Shown: positions 8,662 to 17,800 of the stretch, in pieces
Layout of the letters: every line of letters starts with the position of its first letter
How positions within the stretch are numbered: the stretch's first letter is position 1
NCBI GenBank assembly: GCA_017942105.1
Contig: JAGAVE010000073.1
Coordinates: forward strand, 1 to 36,771
DNA from: Clostridia bacterium
GTDB taxonomy: Bacteria; Bacillota; Clostridia; Oscillospirales; Acutalibacteraceae
Length of the DNA: 36,771 nt
Direction: 5' to 3'
The notes under the pieces: model-generated
Told to the model about the DNA's origin: nothing
Databases searched by the model: none
Seen by the model: the letters and a program-made list of their open reading frames with translations, nothing else
Made by a program: the position numbers and the translations under genes

Positions 8662-9644
8662 GCAAAATTGCTGTTATAAACGAATTCAGCGTTGAGGCTG
8701 TCAGAGATGCGCTTCAGAAGCTTGATGATTTCAGAAAACTTATCGTAAACGGTCTTACAGCTTTTGAGCTTAACGAGCTTGAAAAAATCGATCCCGTGCT
8801 TTTTGAGGCTGTTGCAAAGCAGATAGAAAGAGACAGATGGTATCCTTGCGTTGGTATGTGGATGAATGATGAGAACGAAATGTCAGAGGAAAAGCTCATC
8901 CGTAATGTCCTTTATTCAACAACATATTTTAAAGAGAAGTTTGATAAGGAGTACAGAGTTTTCCAAGGTTCAAGGATTTATAACGATTCCTTCGTGCAGA
9001 TAATTTATGCGGCGAACTTTGATGCCTGCGTTCTCGACAGCGAGAAGGAAAATTACTGGCTCGACAATGAAGCTTATACGAGAACACTCGTTTATTCTGA
9101 CCTTGAAAAGGTTGATATCAACGATATCGACGACGATTTTATCAGAGATAACGATTTTGAATCGATTGAAGATGAAGTTCTTGCTGTATTCCAGAACGAC
9201 CTCGACCTTAAGAGCGTTAAACAGCCTGTTTATGCAGGCGAGGCAACTGATGCTGAAAAGGCAGTCCTCAAAGCTGAAAGAATTTGTGTTCAGGAAGGCA
9301 AAAAGGCAGAGGAAGAAATTCAGAATTGCTGGATATCTCTCTTTATGGGTGAGGATGAGGTTGCAGTTGACATTGCAGAAACAATCATCGGCGAAGCTGA
9401 GATAGACGAAGATTTTATCAAATTCAACAGTGATGAGGTCAAGGTTCTTGCTATCAAATATACTGAGGATCTCAGCGGTGATGTAGTTATCCGCATAAAG
9501 GAAACAGCAGGTAAGGAAAAGGCGCTGACGGTTATGTGCGATGCGATTGACGCAGGCTTCCGCAGTGAAATCCTTCTATACGAGATTCAGACATTCAGAG
9601 TAGACAAAGAAGGTTTCGTTGAAGAAACACCGATTTTTGAATAA
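8658..9644 (+). CDS. Acidic protein of unknown function
   Basis: The 328-residue product is not recognised. The start is the ATG at 8658, which overlaps the upstream stop as ATGA and has GAGGAGG 8 bases before it; the ATG 45 bases earlier lacks a ribosome binding site. The protein is soluble, lacks membrane segments and is rich in Asp and Glu, especially at 136-185 (KVDINDIDDDFIRD and similar). A Lys/Glu helix (AEKAVLKAERICVQEGKKAEEEI) precedes the C-terminal third. Translational coupling to the glycosidase-like gene suggests the two products work together or form a complex. It is the last gene of the operon and ends 5 bases before a strong terminator. Confidence 0.82.
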   Translation: MSKIAVINEFSVEAVRDALQKLDDFRKLIVNGLTAFELNELEKIDPVLFEAVAKQIERDRWYPCVGMWMNDENEMSEEKLIRNVLYSTTYFKEKFDKEYRVFQGSRIYNDSFVQIIYAANFDACVLDSEKENYWLDNEAYTRTLVYSDLEKVDINDIDDDFIRDNDFESIEDEVLAVFQNDLDLKSVKQPVYAGEATDAEKAVLKAERICVQEGKKAEEEIQNCWISLFMGEDEVAVDIAETIIGEAEIDEDFIKFNSDEVKVLAIKYTEDLSGDVVIRIKETAGKEKALTVMCDAIDAGFRSEILLYEIQTFRVDKEGFVEETPIFE

Positions 9645-9649
9645 AAGAA

Positions 9650-9687
9650 AACCTACGAAGCGTAAAAACTTCGTAGGTTGTTTTTAT
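9650..9687. terminator. Bidirectional terminator between glycan operon and mnmA
   Basis: Perfect 11-bp stem (AACCTACGAAG, 9650-9660, with 9669-9679), an 8-base loop, and a T tract at 9681-9685 that includes the end of mnmA. The - strand reads into a T-rich run as well, so it serves both convergent operons. Confidence 0.9.
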
Positions 9688-10751
9688 ACTATTGTACCGC
9701 CGCCGACGACGATATCACCGTCATAAAAGACAACGGCTTGTCCTGATGCGATTGCACGCTGAGGCTCATCGAAAACTACGCTGACATCTCCGTCAGGAAG
9801 GGGGGTGAGCGTAGCCGCAGTTTCTTTCTGCTTGTATCTGACCTTTGCTTTGACTCTGATTGGTTCAGTCAGCTTGTCAATTGAGATGAAATTGACATCC
9901 GTTGCCGTAAGCTCTTTTGAGAAAAGGTCATCGTTTGAGCCGAGTACAACTTCGTTCGTTTCAAGGTTTTTACCAACAACATAGTAAGGCGCCTTTGCGG
10001 CAATGCCGAGACCCTTGCGCTGACCGATTGTGTAGTTGATAATTCCCTTGTGCTGAGCGATTACATTTCCTTCAAGGTCAACAAAGTTTCCGTTTTCAAA
10101 CCTGAAACCGCACCAGTCTTCAATGAATTTTGCATAATCTCCGTCAGGAACAAAGCAGATATCCTGGCTGTCAGGCTTGTCAAAGTTGATAAAGCCTTGC
10201 TCCTCCGCAATTTTTCTTGCCTCATCCTTGCTCATTGAGCCGAGGGGAAAGAGAATATGGCTGAGCTGATTCTGAGAAAGAGAATAGAGCACATAGCTCT
10301 GGTCTTTTGTTTCATCAGTTGCCTTTCTGAGAAGGTATCGGCCTTTTTCTTCGCTGTATTCAACTATTGCATAGTGACCTGTAACGACATAGTCAAAACC
10401 CAACTCGATCGCTTTTTTAATAAGACCGTCAAATTTGATATAACGGTTGCAGTCAACGCAGGGATTGGGCGTCCTTGCGTTTCGGTAAGCATCAACAAAA
10501 CGGGAGATTACGCTTTCTTTGAAATCTTCTGAATAATTATAAACATAAAAGGGCATTCCGAGCTTTTCTGCGACGCTTCTTGCAATTTCGATATCCTCGG
10601 AAGAGCAGCAGGAGGCTTCTTTCTGAGCTTCTGTAGCGTCACTGTGAAGCTTCATCGTTGCGCCTGCAGTTTCGTAACCCTCTTTGTTTATAAGATAGGC
10701 AGCGACGGAGCTGTCAACTCCGCCACTCATGGCAATCAAAGCCTTTTTCAT
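9684..10751 (-). CDS. mnmA: tRNA-specific 2-thiouridylase
   Basis: Inserts sulfur at C2 of the wobble uridine in tRNAs for Lys, Glu and Gln, using persulfide sulfur passed from a cysteine desulfurase and ATP activation of the base. The 355 residues match the family length. The N-terminal PP-loop SGGVDSS (9-15) binds ATP. The catalytic pair is present: Cys98 in NPCVDCN and Cys199 in SQDICFVP. The C-terminal half has the conserved IGQRKGLGIA and the beta-barrel region. It is the last gene of nifS-nifU-mnmA, 15 bases after nifU, so the sulfur donor and acceptor are made together. Confidence 0.97.
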   Translation of the reverse strand: MKKALIAMSGGVDSSVAAYLINKEGYETAGATMKLHSDATEAQKEASCCSSEDIEIARSVAEKLGMPFYVYNYSEDFKESVISRFVDAYRNARTPNPCVDCNRYIKFDGLIKKAIELGFDYVVTGHYAIVEYSEEKGRYLLRKATDETKDQSYVLYSLSQNQLSHILFPLGSMSKDEARKIAEEQGFINFDKPDSQDICFVPDGDYAKFIEDWCGFRFENGNFVDLEGNVIAQHKGIINYTIGQRKGLGIAAKAPYYVVGKNLETNEVVLGSNDDLFSKELTATDVNFISIDKLTEPIRVKAKVRYKQKETAATLTPLPDGDVSVVFDEPQRAIASGQAVVFYDGDIVVGGGTIV

Positions 10752-10766
10752 AACGCTGTCCTCTGC

Positions 10767-11210
10767 TTAGTGTCCGCAGGATTCGCAACCGTCGCAGTGA
10801 CCGCCGCAAGAGCCGCCGAGAAGAGCAGGGTCAAATTCAATGCCGTTCTTCGTATAATAATCGGCAAGAGCTGCTTTGACAGCCTGCTCAGCAAGAACCG
10901 AGCAATGAATCTTTGCCGGAGGAAGTCCGTCAAGAGCCTCAACAACTGCCTTGTTGCTAAGCTGAAGGGCATCCTCGATTTTCTGCCCTTTAATCATTTC
11001 GGTTGCCATTGAACTCGTAGCAATTGCCGATGCACAACCGAATGTGTTGAACTTAACATCCTTGATGATTCCATCCTCAATCTTGAGGTAAATTTTCATA
11101 ATATCTCCGCACTTTGCGTTGCCAACCTCGCCGACGCCGTCTGCATCGTCCATCTTGCCGAGGTTACGCGGATTTTCAAAATGGTCCATAACTTTTGCAC
11201 TGTATGCCAT
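10767..11210 (-). CDS. nifU: IscU/NifU-type Fe-S scaffold with Cys/His tail
   Basis: Scaffold on which [2Fe-2S] or [4Fe-4S] clusters are built before transfer to apoproteins. The three conserved ligands Cys34 (GNAKCGD), Cys59 (FGCASA) and Cys103 (IHCS) and Asp36 are present. The 147 residues equal an IscU domain plus an unusual C-terminal tail at 132-147 with Cys135, His138, Cys139, Cys142, Cys145 and His147, which could hold an extra metal ion or cluster. A clear AAAGGAG site lies in the end of nifS, and the genes are separated by one base. Anaerobe NifU-like proteins of this kind pair with NifS-like desulfurases. Confidence 0.95.
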   Translation of the reverse strand: MAYSAKVMDHFENPRNLGKMDDADGVGEVGNAKCGDIMKIYLKIEDGIIKDVKFNTFGCASAIATSSMATEMIKGQKIEDALQLSNKAVVEALDGLPPAKIHCSVLAEQAVKAALADYYTKNGIEFDPALLGGSCGGHCDGCESCGH

Positions 11211-11211
11211 A

Positions 11212-12393
11212 TCAGTTTTCTCCTTTCATAATCTTTTCCCAAACGGGTGACATATCACGAAGTCTGTTTACCACGAGGGGAAGCTGTTCGATTATATAAT
11301 CAATCTCTTCTTCTGTATTGTATTCACTTAAAGAAAGTCTCAATGAGCCGTGAGCGATTTCGTGCGGCAGACCGAGCGCGAGAAGAACATGGCTCGGGTC
11401 AAGTGAGCCTGAGGTGCAGGCTGAGCCTGATGAACCGCAGATTCCCTTAAGGTCGAGGTAAAGAAGGAGCGATTCTCCCTCAATGCCTTCAAAGCAGAAG
11501 CTTACATTGCCAGGGAGACGCGGTGAACGGCCGCCGTTAACTCTGGTTCTGGGAATAATTTTTACAATCTCTTCAATGAGCTTATCGCGAAGAGAGCTTA
11601 CATAAGAGATGTTTTTATCCATTTCTTCACAGCTTTTTTTAAGAGCGACGGCTGTTGCAGCGATTGCAGGGGTATTGGTTGTGCCGGGGCGCTTGTTTCT
11701 TTCCTGAGCGCCGCCCTGCATAAATCCGATGAGGGGAATACCCTTGCGGCAGTAAAGAGCGCCGATACCCTTGGGACCGTGGAATTTATGAGCAGAGAAT
11801 GAGAGCATATCAATATTCTGCTCCTTGACATTTATAGGAAGGTGGCCGACTGCCTGAACTGCATCGGTGTGGAAGTAAATTCCTTTTTCCTTGCAGATTG
11901 CACCGATTTCCTTAACGGGCTGAACAGTACCTATCTCGTTGTTTGCATACATAATTGTAACGAGGCAGGTTTCGTCTTTGATAGCCTTTCTGAGTTCGTC
12001 GATGCGGATGTATCCGTCCTCGTGAACATCAAGATATGTTACTTCAAAGCCTTCTTTTTCGAGCTTCATCAATGTATGAAGAACTGCGTGATGTTCAAAT
12101 GAAGTTGAAATAATGTGCTTTTTACCTTTTTTCTCACCAAGGCGAGCGGCGTTGGTAATTGCCCAGTTGTCAGCCTCAGTTCCGCCTGATGTGAAGTAAA
12201 TTTCGTTTGCGTCAGCGCCGATGCATTCGGCAATATCCTGCCTTGCCTGCATAACGACCTCTGCCGCAGCTTGTCCTGAATGGTGCATACTTGAAGCGTT
12301 GCCGTAAGTTTCCTTCAGGCAGTTTACCATAGCTTCAAGAGCTTCAGGGCAGAGTGCTGTTGTTGCAGCATTGTCTGCATAAACTGTTTTCAT
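11212..12393 (-). CDS. nifS: Cysteine desulfurase (NifS/IscS type)
   Basis: PLP enzyme that removes sulfur from L-cysteine as an enzyme persulfide and delivers it to NifU and MnmA. The 393-residue chain is family length. Landmarks are HH(A) at 101-102, the aspartate of HTDAVQAVGH (174-183), the PLP lysine Lys203 in SAHKFHGPKG, and the persulfide cysteine Cys326 in GSSGSACTSGS. It is the promoter-proximal gene of nifS-nifU-mnmA. The promoter and a palindrome overlapping the predicted start of transcription lie at 12461-12512. No iscR gene is adjacent, so the regulator, if any, is encoded elsewhere. Confidence 0.96.
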   Translation of the reverse strand: MKTVYADNAATTALCPEALEAMVNCLKETYGNASSMHHSGQAAAEVVMQARQDIAECIGADANEIYFTSGGTEADNWAITNAARLGEKKGKKHIISTSFEHHAVLHTLMKLEKEGFEVTYLDVHEDGYIRIDELRKAIKDETCLVTIMYANNEIGTVQPVKEIGAICKEKGIYFHTDAVQAVGHLPINVKEQNIDMLSFSAHKFHGPKGIGALYCRKGIPLIGFMQGGAQERNKRPGTTNTPAIAATAVALKKSCEEMDKNISYVSSLRDKLIEEIVKIIPRTRVNGGRSPRLPGNVSFCFEGIEGESLLLYLDLKGICGSSGSACTSGSLDPSHVLLALGLPHEIAHGSLRLSLSEYNTEEEIDYIIEQLPLVVNRLRDMSPVWEKIMKGEN

Positions 12394-12460
12394 AAAATAG
12401 ACCTACTTTCTTTCTTTGATAAGGATTTAAACAAAGTTGAAAGCTTAATAAATCCTATTA

Positions 12461-12475
12461 ATGGTATTTTACCAT
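12461..12475. promoter_or_regulatory. Operator candidate of the nifS operon
   Basis: Perfect inverted repeat ATGGTA-TTT-TACCAT. It begins 8 bases downstream of the -10 box of the nifS promoter and so covers the expected transcription start, a typical repressor position. The likely class of regulator (Rrf2/IscR-like) is inference only. Confidence 0.55.
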
Positions 12476-12483
12476 CAGAAAAA

Positions 12484-12512
12484 ATTATACTATAAGACTT
12501 TTTCTTTTTCAA
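12484..12512 (-). promoter_or_regulatory. SigA-type promoter of nifS-nifU-mnmA
   Basis: On the - strand, -35 TTGAAA (12507-12512) and -10 TATAAT (12484-12489) with a 17-bp spacer, about 90 bases upstream of nifS. Confidence 0.8.
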
Positions 12513-12640
12513 CTTTTAATTGATAGAATAAACGGGTGCAAAATACAAAAAAACTGTATAATTTTTCCTTAATTTTTATGATTGCGACAGATGTCGCCAA
12601 AGTATACAAAAAACTGCACAATATAATGTAAATCTTTGTT
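12513..12640. other. Upstream region between nifS and MATE promoters
   Basis: No gene. It holds a perfect palindrome GCGACA-GA-TGTCGC (12584-12597), and two near-copies of a short AT-rich motif TACAAAAAACTG at about 12544-12555 and 12604-12616, each followed by a TATAAT-like hexamer (12557-12562, 12632-12637). The palindrome sits about 45 bp upstream of the MATE -35 box and may bind a regulator. Confidence 0.4.
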
Positions 12641-12669
12641 GTTACAAATTCGAATTATTATGGTATAAT
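12641..12669 (+). promoter_or_regulatory. Extended -10 promoter of the MATE gene
   Basis: -35 GTTACA (12641-12646), 17-bp spacer, -10 TATAAT (12664-12669) preceded by TGG, an extended -10. The start codon is 28 bases downstream with AAAGGAG between. Confidence 0.7.
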
Positions 12670-12697
12670 CATTGAAGTTTTTAAAAGGAGTAAAAAA

Positions 12698-14086
12698 ATG
12701 CAGGAAAATAAAATGGGCGTTATGCCTGTTAACAAATTGATTCTAAATATGTCCTTGCCGATGATGATTTCAATGCTCGTGCAGGCTTTGTATAACATCG
12801 TAGACTCTGTTTTCGTCGGAATGATCAGCGAAGGAGCTCTTACGGCTGTTTCTCTGAGCTTCCCTGCGCAGAATCTTATGATAGGTGTTGCAACGGGTAC
12901 GGGCGTCGGCATTAATGCTCTTGTTTCCCGTTCCCTGGGTGAAAAGAATCCCCAAAAGGCGAATGAGCTTGCAAAAAACGGCGTTTTTCTTGCTGTTATG
13001 AGCTCGATTGTATTTTTCTTTTTTGGTCTTTTCGGTGCAGAATTTTTTATGAGATCGCAGACGGGTGTTGAAGAAATCGTACAGTACGGTAAAGGATATC
13101 TCAGTATTGTCTGCTGTCTTTCATTCGGAATATATCTTGAGATAACATATGAAAGATTGCTTCAGTCAACGGGTAAAACTATGCTCACGATGTGCACCCA
13201 GGGTATCGGCGCAATTATAAATATTATCCTGGACCCGATTTTTATTTTCTCTTCGGAAGAGTCTTTTCTCGGCTTCGGTTTTGGAATGGGCGTAAAGGGT
13301 GCTGCTGTTGCAACGGTTACCGGTCAGATTGTTTCAGCGATTATTGCAATTATCCTGAACACAAAGAAAAACAAAGAGCTGAAAGTAAGCTTCAGGCATT
13401 TTCGTCCTGACGGCAAGCTCATTAGTCAGATTTATAAGATTGGTGTTCCGTCAATCCTTATGGTCGGCATCGGCTCCGTAATGACTTATTGTATGAATAA
13501 AATTCTTATTCTTTACACTCCGGGTAGGGAAACGGCGGCGACTGTTTTCGGTGCATTCTTTAAGCTTAACAGCTTTATCTTTATGCCGATTTTCGGTCTG
13601 AATAACGGAGTTATTCCCATAATCGCCTATAACTACGGGGCGAAGAAAAAGGACAGAATGCTGAAGGCTATCAAGCTCTCTGTTGTTTATGCGGAATGCT
13701 TCAGTATACTTGGCGTTATAATTTTCACGACGATTCCGTCAACTCTGCTTGGCTTCTTCAACGCATCGGATGAAATGCTGAGAATAGGCATTCCTGCTCT
13801 CAGAATTATCGGCACGAGCTTCGTTTTCGCGGGAATTTGCGTTGCTCTCGGCGCAAGCTTCCAGGCTCTCGGCAAGAGTGTCTATTCAATGATAGTCTCA
13901 CTTATCCGCCAGCTTTTTGTTCTTGCTCCTGTTGCATATTTTCTTGCACAGTACGGTCTTAAAATCGGAAACGAACACCTTGTCTGGTTTTCGTACCCTG
14001 TTGCGGAGATTTTCTCTTTGGCTGTGTCGGTTTACTTCTTCTTTCATATTTATAAAAATGTTATTTCAACAGTTGAATATGAATAA
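12698..14086 (+). CDS. MATE family multidrug/organic cation exporter
   Basis: Inner-membrane antiporter of the MATE family that exports drugs or metabolites using Na+ or H+ gradients. The 462-residue length and about twelve hydrophobic helices fit. Family signatures are MSLPMMISMLVQALYNIVDSVFVG near the N-terminus (20-43, read in two parts), GVGINALVSRSLGEKN, and in the second half FIFMPIFGLNNGVIPIIAYNYGA. Substrate cannot be predicted. It has its own promoter and ends in a near-perfect hairpin terminator. The convergent TetR gene is a candidate regulator by position, but the palindromes near tetR are not found in the MATE promoter. Confidence 0.94.
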   Translation: MQENKMGVMPVNKLILNMSLPMMISMLVQALYNIVDSVFVGMISEGALTAVSLSFPAQNLMIGVATGTGVGINALVSRSLGEKNPQKANELAKNGVFLAVMSSIVFFFFGLFGAEFFMRSQTGVEEIVQYGKGYLSIVCCLSFGIYLEITYERLLQSTGKTMLTMCTQGIGAIINIILDPIFIFSSEESFLGFGFGMGVKGAAVATVTGQIVSAIIAIILNTKKNKELKVSFRHFRPDGKLISQIYKIGVPSILMVGIGSVMTYCMNKILILYTPGRETAATVFGAFFKLNSFIFMPIFGLNNGVIPIIAYNYGAKKKDRMLKAIKLSVVYAECFSILGVIIFTTIPSTLLGFFNASDEMLRIGIPALRIIGTSFVFAGICVALGASFQALGKSVYSMIVSLIRQLFVLAPVAYFLAQYGLKIGNEHLVWFSYPVAEIFSLAVSVYFFFHIYKNVISTVEYE

Positions 14087-14087
14087 C

Positions 14088-14118
14088 AAAATCCGCTTCC
14101 ATCATGGAAGCGGATTTT
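14088..14118. terminator. Terminator between MATE and tetR-like gene
   Basis: Perfect 14-bp inverted repeat (14088-14101 with 14105-14118) around a 3-base loop, immediately after the MATE stop. The arms end in AAAA/TTTT, which gives U-rich ends on both strands. Confidence 0.85.
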
Positions 14119-14153
14119 CAATATAGTTACTAATTCGCTGTTTTAAATTATTA

Positions 14154-14723
14154 TCAGTTCATCGGGAAAAGAGTGAATCTGCCTAAGCTCGGAGTGAGAA
14201 TAGAAGATATCATTTTTGCAAGATCCTTTGCCGGCATACGGTTTTCGGTGTTGAGCCATTTCCAGATGACGGATGTCATACCTGCAGCTATGAATTGAGA
14301 GCAATATTTTGCAAATTCACTTGAAGTGTCTGATGTTACATTAACGAACCTCTCAACATAGGAGGTGAGGGTCTCTCCGACGCCGAAGCCGCTGTTTTCG
14401 CTGAGGATAACAAGGAAAGTGTCGCGGTTAGTTTCAATATAGGTGAAAGTATCAAGGAAAATCTTATCCATCCAGTCGGGGCTTGTAGCGTGTTTTCTGA
14501 CCATCTCGGTTATATTTGTGCCGATATCGTTGAGGATATCGTTAAAAAGCTCATACTGAGAGTCATAATGATGGTAAAAGGTGCTTCGGTTTATATCTGC
14601 GGTTTCACAGATTTTTTTTATGCTGATATCGTGTATGGGTCTGTCCTTCATAAGCTCAATGAGACTTTGCTTGAGGAGCTCACGAGTCATTTTTGCACGC
14701 CTGTCCAGTGATTTAACAGCCAT
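14154..14723 (-). CDS. TetR family transcriptional regulator
   Basis: DNA-binding repressor, 189 residues. The start is set at the ATG of MAVKSLDRRAK because GGAGGG ends 6 bases before it; ATG codons 6 and 39 bases upstream are too close to that site or have none. The helix-turn-helix lies at about 12-55 (ISIKKICETADINRSTFYHHY), the TetR hallmark, followed by an all-helical ligand/dimer domain of unknown specificity. It has its own promoter at 14753-14781. Repeated ACACTGTGT-type palindromes lie just upstream (14780-14867), suggesting autoregulation. Convergent with the MATE exporter. Confidence 0.93.
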   Translation of the reverse strand: MAVKSLDRRAKMTRELLKQSLIELMKDRPIHDISIKKICETADINRSTFYHHYDSQYELFNDILNDIGTNITEMVRKHATSPDWMDKIFLDTFTYIETNRDTFLVILSENSGFGVGETLTSYVERFVNVTSDTSSEFAKYCSQFIAAGMTSVIWKWLNTENRMPAKDLAKMISSILTPSLGRFTLFPMN

Positions 14724-14752
14724 TTTCATCCCTCCGGAAAGTTTCTGACAAT

Positions 14753-14781
14753 ATTTTAACATAAATTTCCGAAAAAATCAA
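14753..14781 (-). promoter_or_regulatory. Promoter of the TetR-family gene
   Basis: On the - strand, -35 TTGATT (14776-14781) and -10 TAAAAT (14753-14758) with a 17-bp spacer, 30 bases before the chosen start. The palindrome at 14780-14790 abuts the -35 box. Confidence 0.7.
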
Positions 14782-14867
14782 CACTGTGTTTAAAAAATAT
14801 TTCAATGATGAAAAATATTCAGCATAAATAGCAATACACAGTGCGTCCGATAGGATACACTGTGTAT
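14780..14867. promoter_or_regulatory. Cluster of ACACTGTGT palindromes, TetR operator candidates
   Basis: AACAC-T-GTGTT at 14780-14790 is a perfect odd palindrome beside the tetR -35 box. ATACAC-T-GTGTAT at 14855-14867 is a second, longer one. A related half-site group ATACACAGTG lies at 14834-14843. The last two also pair with each other as a 10-bp stem with a 14-base loop, so they could instead end transcription of the CotH gene; but the - strand lacks a T run after the stem, which favours the operator reading. Confidence 0.5.
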
Positions 14868-14875
14868 AATAGTTT

Positions 14876-17800
14876 TTAAATTAAATCGCGGATTGAAAGC
14901 TTATCGGTTGAAATCTGAAGAATTATCAGAGCATCCATAGAGTTGATTTTACCGTCGCCGTTGACATCGGCTGCGTCAAGCTTTTCGTCCGTAAGAGTTA
15001 TGCTCTGAACGCTGTGCTGAAGGACTATCAGCGCATCCGAGGAGTTGATTTTGCCGTCCGCGTTTATATCTGCTTTTCGAGGACCGCCGCCGACAGAAAC
15101 AAAAACTGTTTCTTCATAAAGAGAATTGCCACCGCGAAGAATGAGGTTCGTGTATCCGGGTTTAAGTGCCTTTAGCGTTTTCCCGTCAAAGCTGATGATG
15201 TTTTCATCAAATTCTGCCGTGAGATTGAAATCCTGCGGTAGGTAAGGGTCTGCCGATATTTCAATTTCAAAGCTTTCTTCGCTGTCAAGACTGATTTCGG
15301 TTGCGTTAACCCTGAAGCTGAATGTTACGCAGTTGATTCCCTTCTCCTTCGCAAAGCTTTCGGCGACGGAGTTCGGGTAGCAGAGGATTGTTCCGTCGAA
15401 GCCTTCGAATGCATCATCAGCAATTTCCGTTATGTAAGAAGGAATTTCAACCGTTTCTTCATCTGCAAGGTATTTGACAAGCTTTGTGCCGTCGATGCTG
15501 AAAATGTCAAGCTTCTTTGGGCAGATAACAGTCTGCGTCGGTTGACCGTTGAGAAGAAGCGTATATTCCTTACTCTGTGTAATATCGATTTCTGCCGTCC
15601 AGAATTTAAGAGAATCTGAAGTTTTTGCGGTCATTTCAACCGTTTTTTCATCGTTGGTGAGTGAAAGCGTGTTGACATCGGCTGAGGTTGCAATGTTGAC
15701 CTGAACCTTTTTAGAGTAGCTTTCGGCAGGGTAGTCTATGCTGAATATACGGTTACTTTCTTCCTTATATTCACGGACGAAAACTTCAATCGTTCCGTAT
15801 TCAACAGAGCTGTTGCCGTAAGAATAGAAGACATTGAGCGTATGCTTGCCGGGCGCAGCGAGGGTGGCTTTAATTGCTGTTGTACCGGCAGTGTCTTTTG
15901 ATTTGAATTTGACAGCAACATCGTTTTCGTAAAACGCAAAGAATTCAACATCTTTATCTTTGTTGACTTCGATATCGAAAGTTTCACCCTCGTTTATCCA
16001 TTTCGGATAGCGCATACTGTTAATCAGCTTTGCCTCGTTTGCAATTTCAGAAGTGCTGATTTCAAAAGCCTCTGTTTTGTGCAAATCAGAATAAACGGGA
16101 CTTATAGCGAATTTATAGTTTGCGTCATCGGGGATAAGATGCCTGATGGTTGAAACAGTATAGTCACCGACAGTTCGTTTATAAAGATAAGCTGAGGATG
16201 CTGTAGTGAAAGTTGCAGTAGTGGAATTGGGATTTGTAAAAACTATTTTAGCAGGATTTCCCTTAGAGATAACGAGAAGTGTGCTTCTTGCGTTGATTCT
16301 GAAGATTCCGTCAGAAGTGCAGGCGACAATTCCTGTGGATTCGCTCTCAGCGTCAGAAAGGTTTGCCATAAGAGAATTGAGTTTGCTGATATTTGTAACC
16401 TTTGCCTTGGAGCCTTCGCTCAATGCATCGTATGCGATTTTTGCTTCAAAAAGCTCGGAAATGAAACGGTTGCCGTTGATTTCTTTCGGAAGCTTTCTGA
16501 TCATTGCGATAACTTCTTTGTGATTTTCGCGCGGATTAACTTGGATTTCATATTCTTTAACAGCGTTTTCATAACGAAGAACAATGAAGGTTTTACCGAT
16601 TTCATAGGTGACTTTGTCGTAGGAGAAAAATTGGTCTCCGATTGAATCCTTTATATAGGTGTATGCGAGCTGAGCTTTGACCTTTTTCTCAGTTCCGTCG
16701 CTGCACCGCGCGGTCAGCTCAATTTCATCAAGGTCAAGAGTTTCGCCTGCGTCATATGTAAATTTCGGGATACGGGAAGAGACGAAAAGCTTGATGATTT
16801 CATTTTCGGTTATGCAGTATGAGCCGAAAACAATATTTGAATTTTCATCGTAGCAGACAGCGGTGATAACTGCATTTTCTCTGATTTTCGGAAGGATAAT
16901 GTCCTCGTGCGTATTCGTCGGCTTATATGTTGTGCATAGTCTGCCGTCAGCAAAAATCTTCACGAGATACGGAACAGCTTCCTTGAATTCAACTCCTAAA
17001 GAGTTCTTTTCTTTGTTAAAGGAAAGAGACAGTCTATCGGAATTGACATATTCCATATTGGAAATACTATTTGCCATTGAAGAATAAGAGCTCGGCATAT
17101 CAGTAAGAACGGAATCAAACCAATTGATTTTATATTGTAATCTGAGCTTTAAATCAAGAACATCTTCATCAAATGTAACCTGATTGTTCCAGATATAATC
17201 ATTGTACTTTGCGGATGAACGGATTTTTTCAGCGGCAGCGTCGATGTCTCCGCCGTCTTTAAGAAGGTCGTTGATTGCCGTGTATCGGTATTCAAAATAA
17301 GTTTTTCTTAATTTCTGAAGGAAAATCGGGTCAGAAAGCAGACGGCGAAGCCAATCTACATTGAGCGATGTCCATTTGAAAAATGTTGTTGATTCAAGAG
17401 CGTTATCCATATCCCAGACAGGACCGTAGACAAGCTTGCCGTCAACATCCTTGCTTATCCAGGTGCTTGTGCGTCCGAAGTCGAAGTTTTCAAATAGTTC
17501 GTTAAGAAGAAAACCCTTTACGAAGGAGTCAAGGTCAATGAAGTCAGTGTAGCGCATAGTCTCGCCGTTATAAATTGTGCAGAAATCCTCTGCGAATAAT
17601 GCGTTCTCAAAAGCCTGATAATAACCCTGAATGGAGTTGAGCATATCTTCGCTCAAAACCTCGGGCGTGTCAACGCAGACATAGGCTCCGTTTTTGGTTG
17701 TAAAGGTGTATTCGTCATCTTTGCGGACAACTTCAAGAAGATAACCGCCGTTTATATCGGGAATTTCAATATAATCTGAAACTGTATATTCGGTTCCTTT

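Noticed and set aside
1819-9679. Terminators at 1819 and 9650 as members of the GTAG REP family
   Set aside because: They contain CGTAG within the stem rather than as a single-stranded head, and are followed by T tracts exactly at gene ends.
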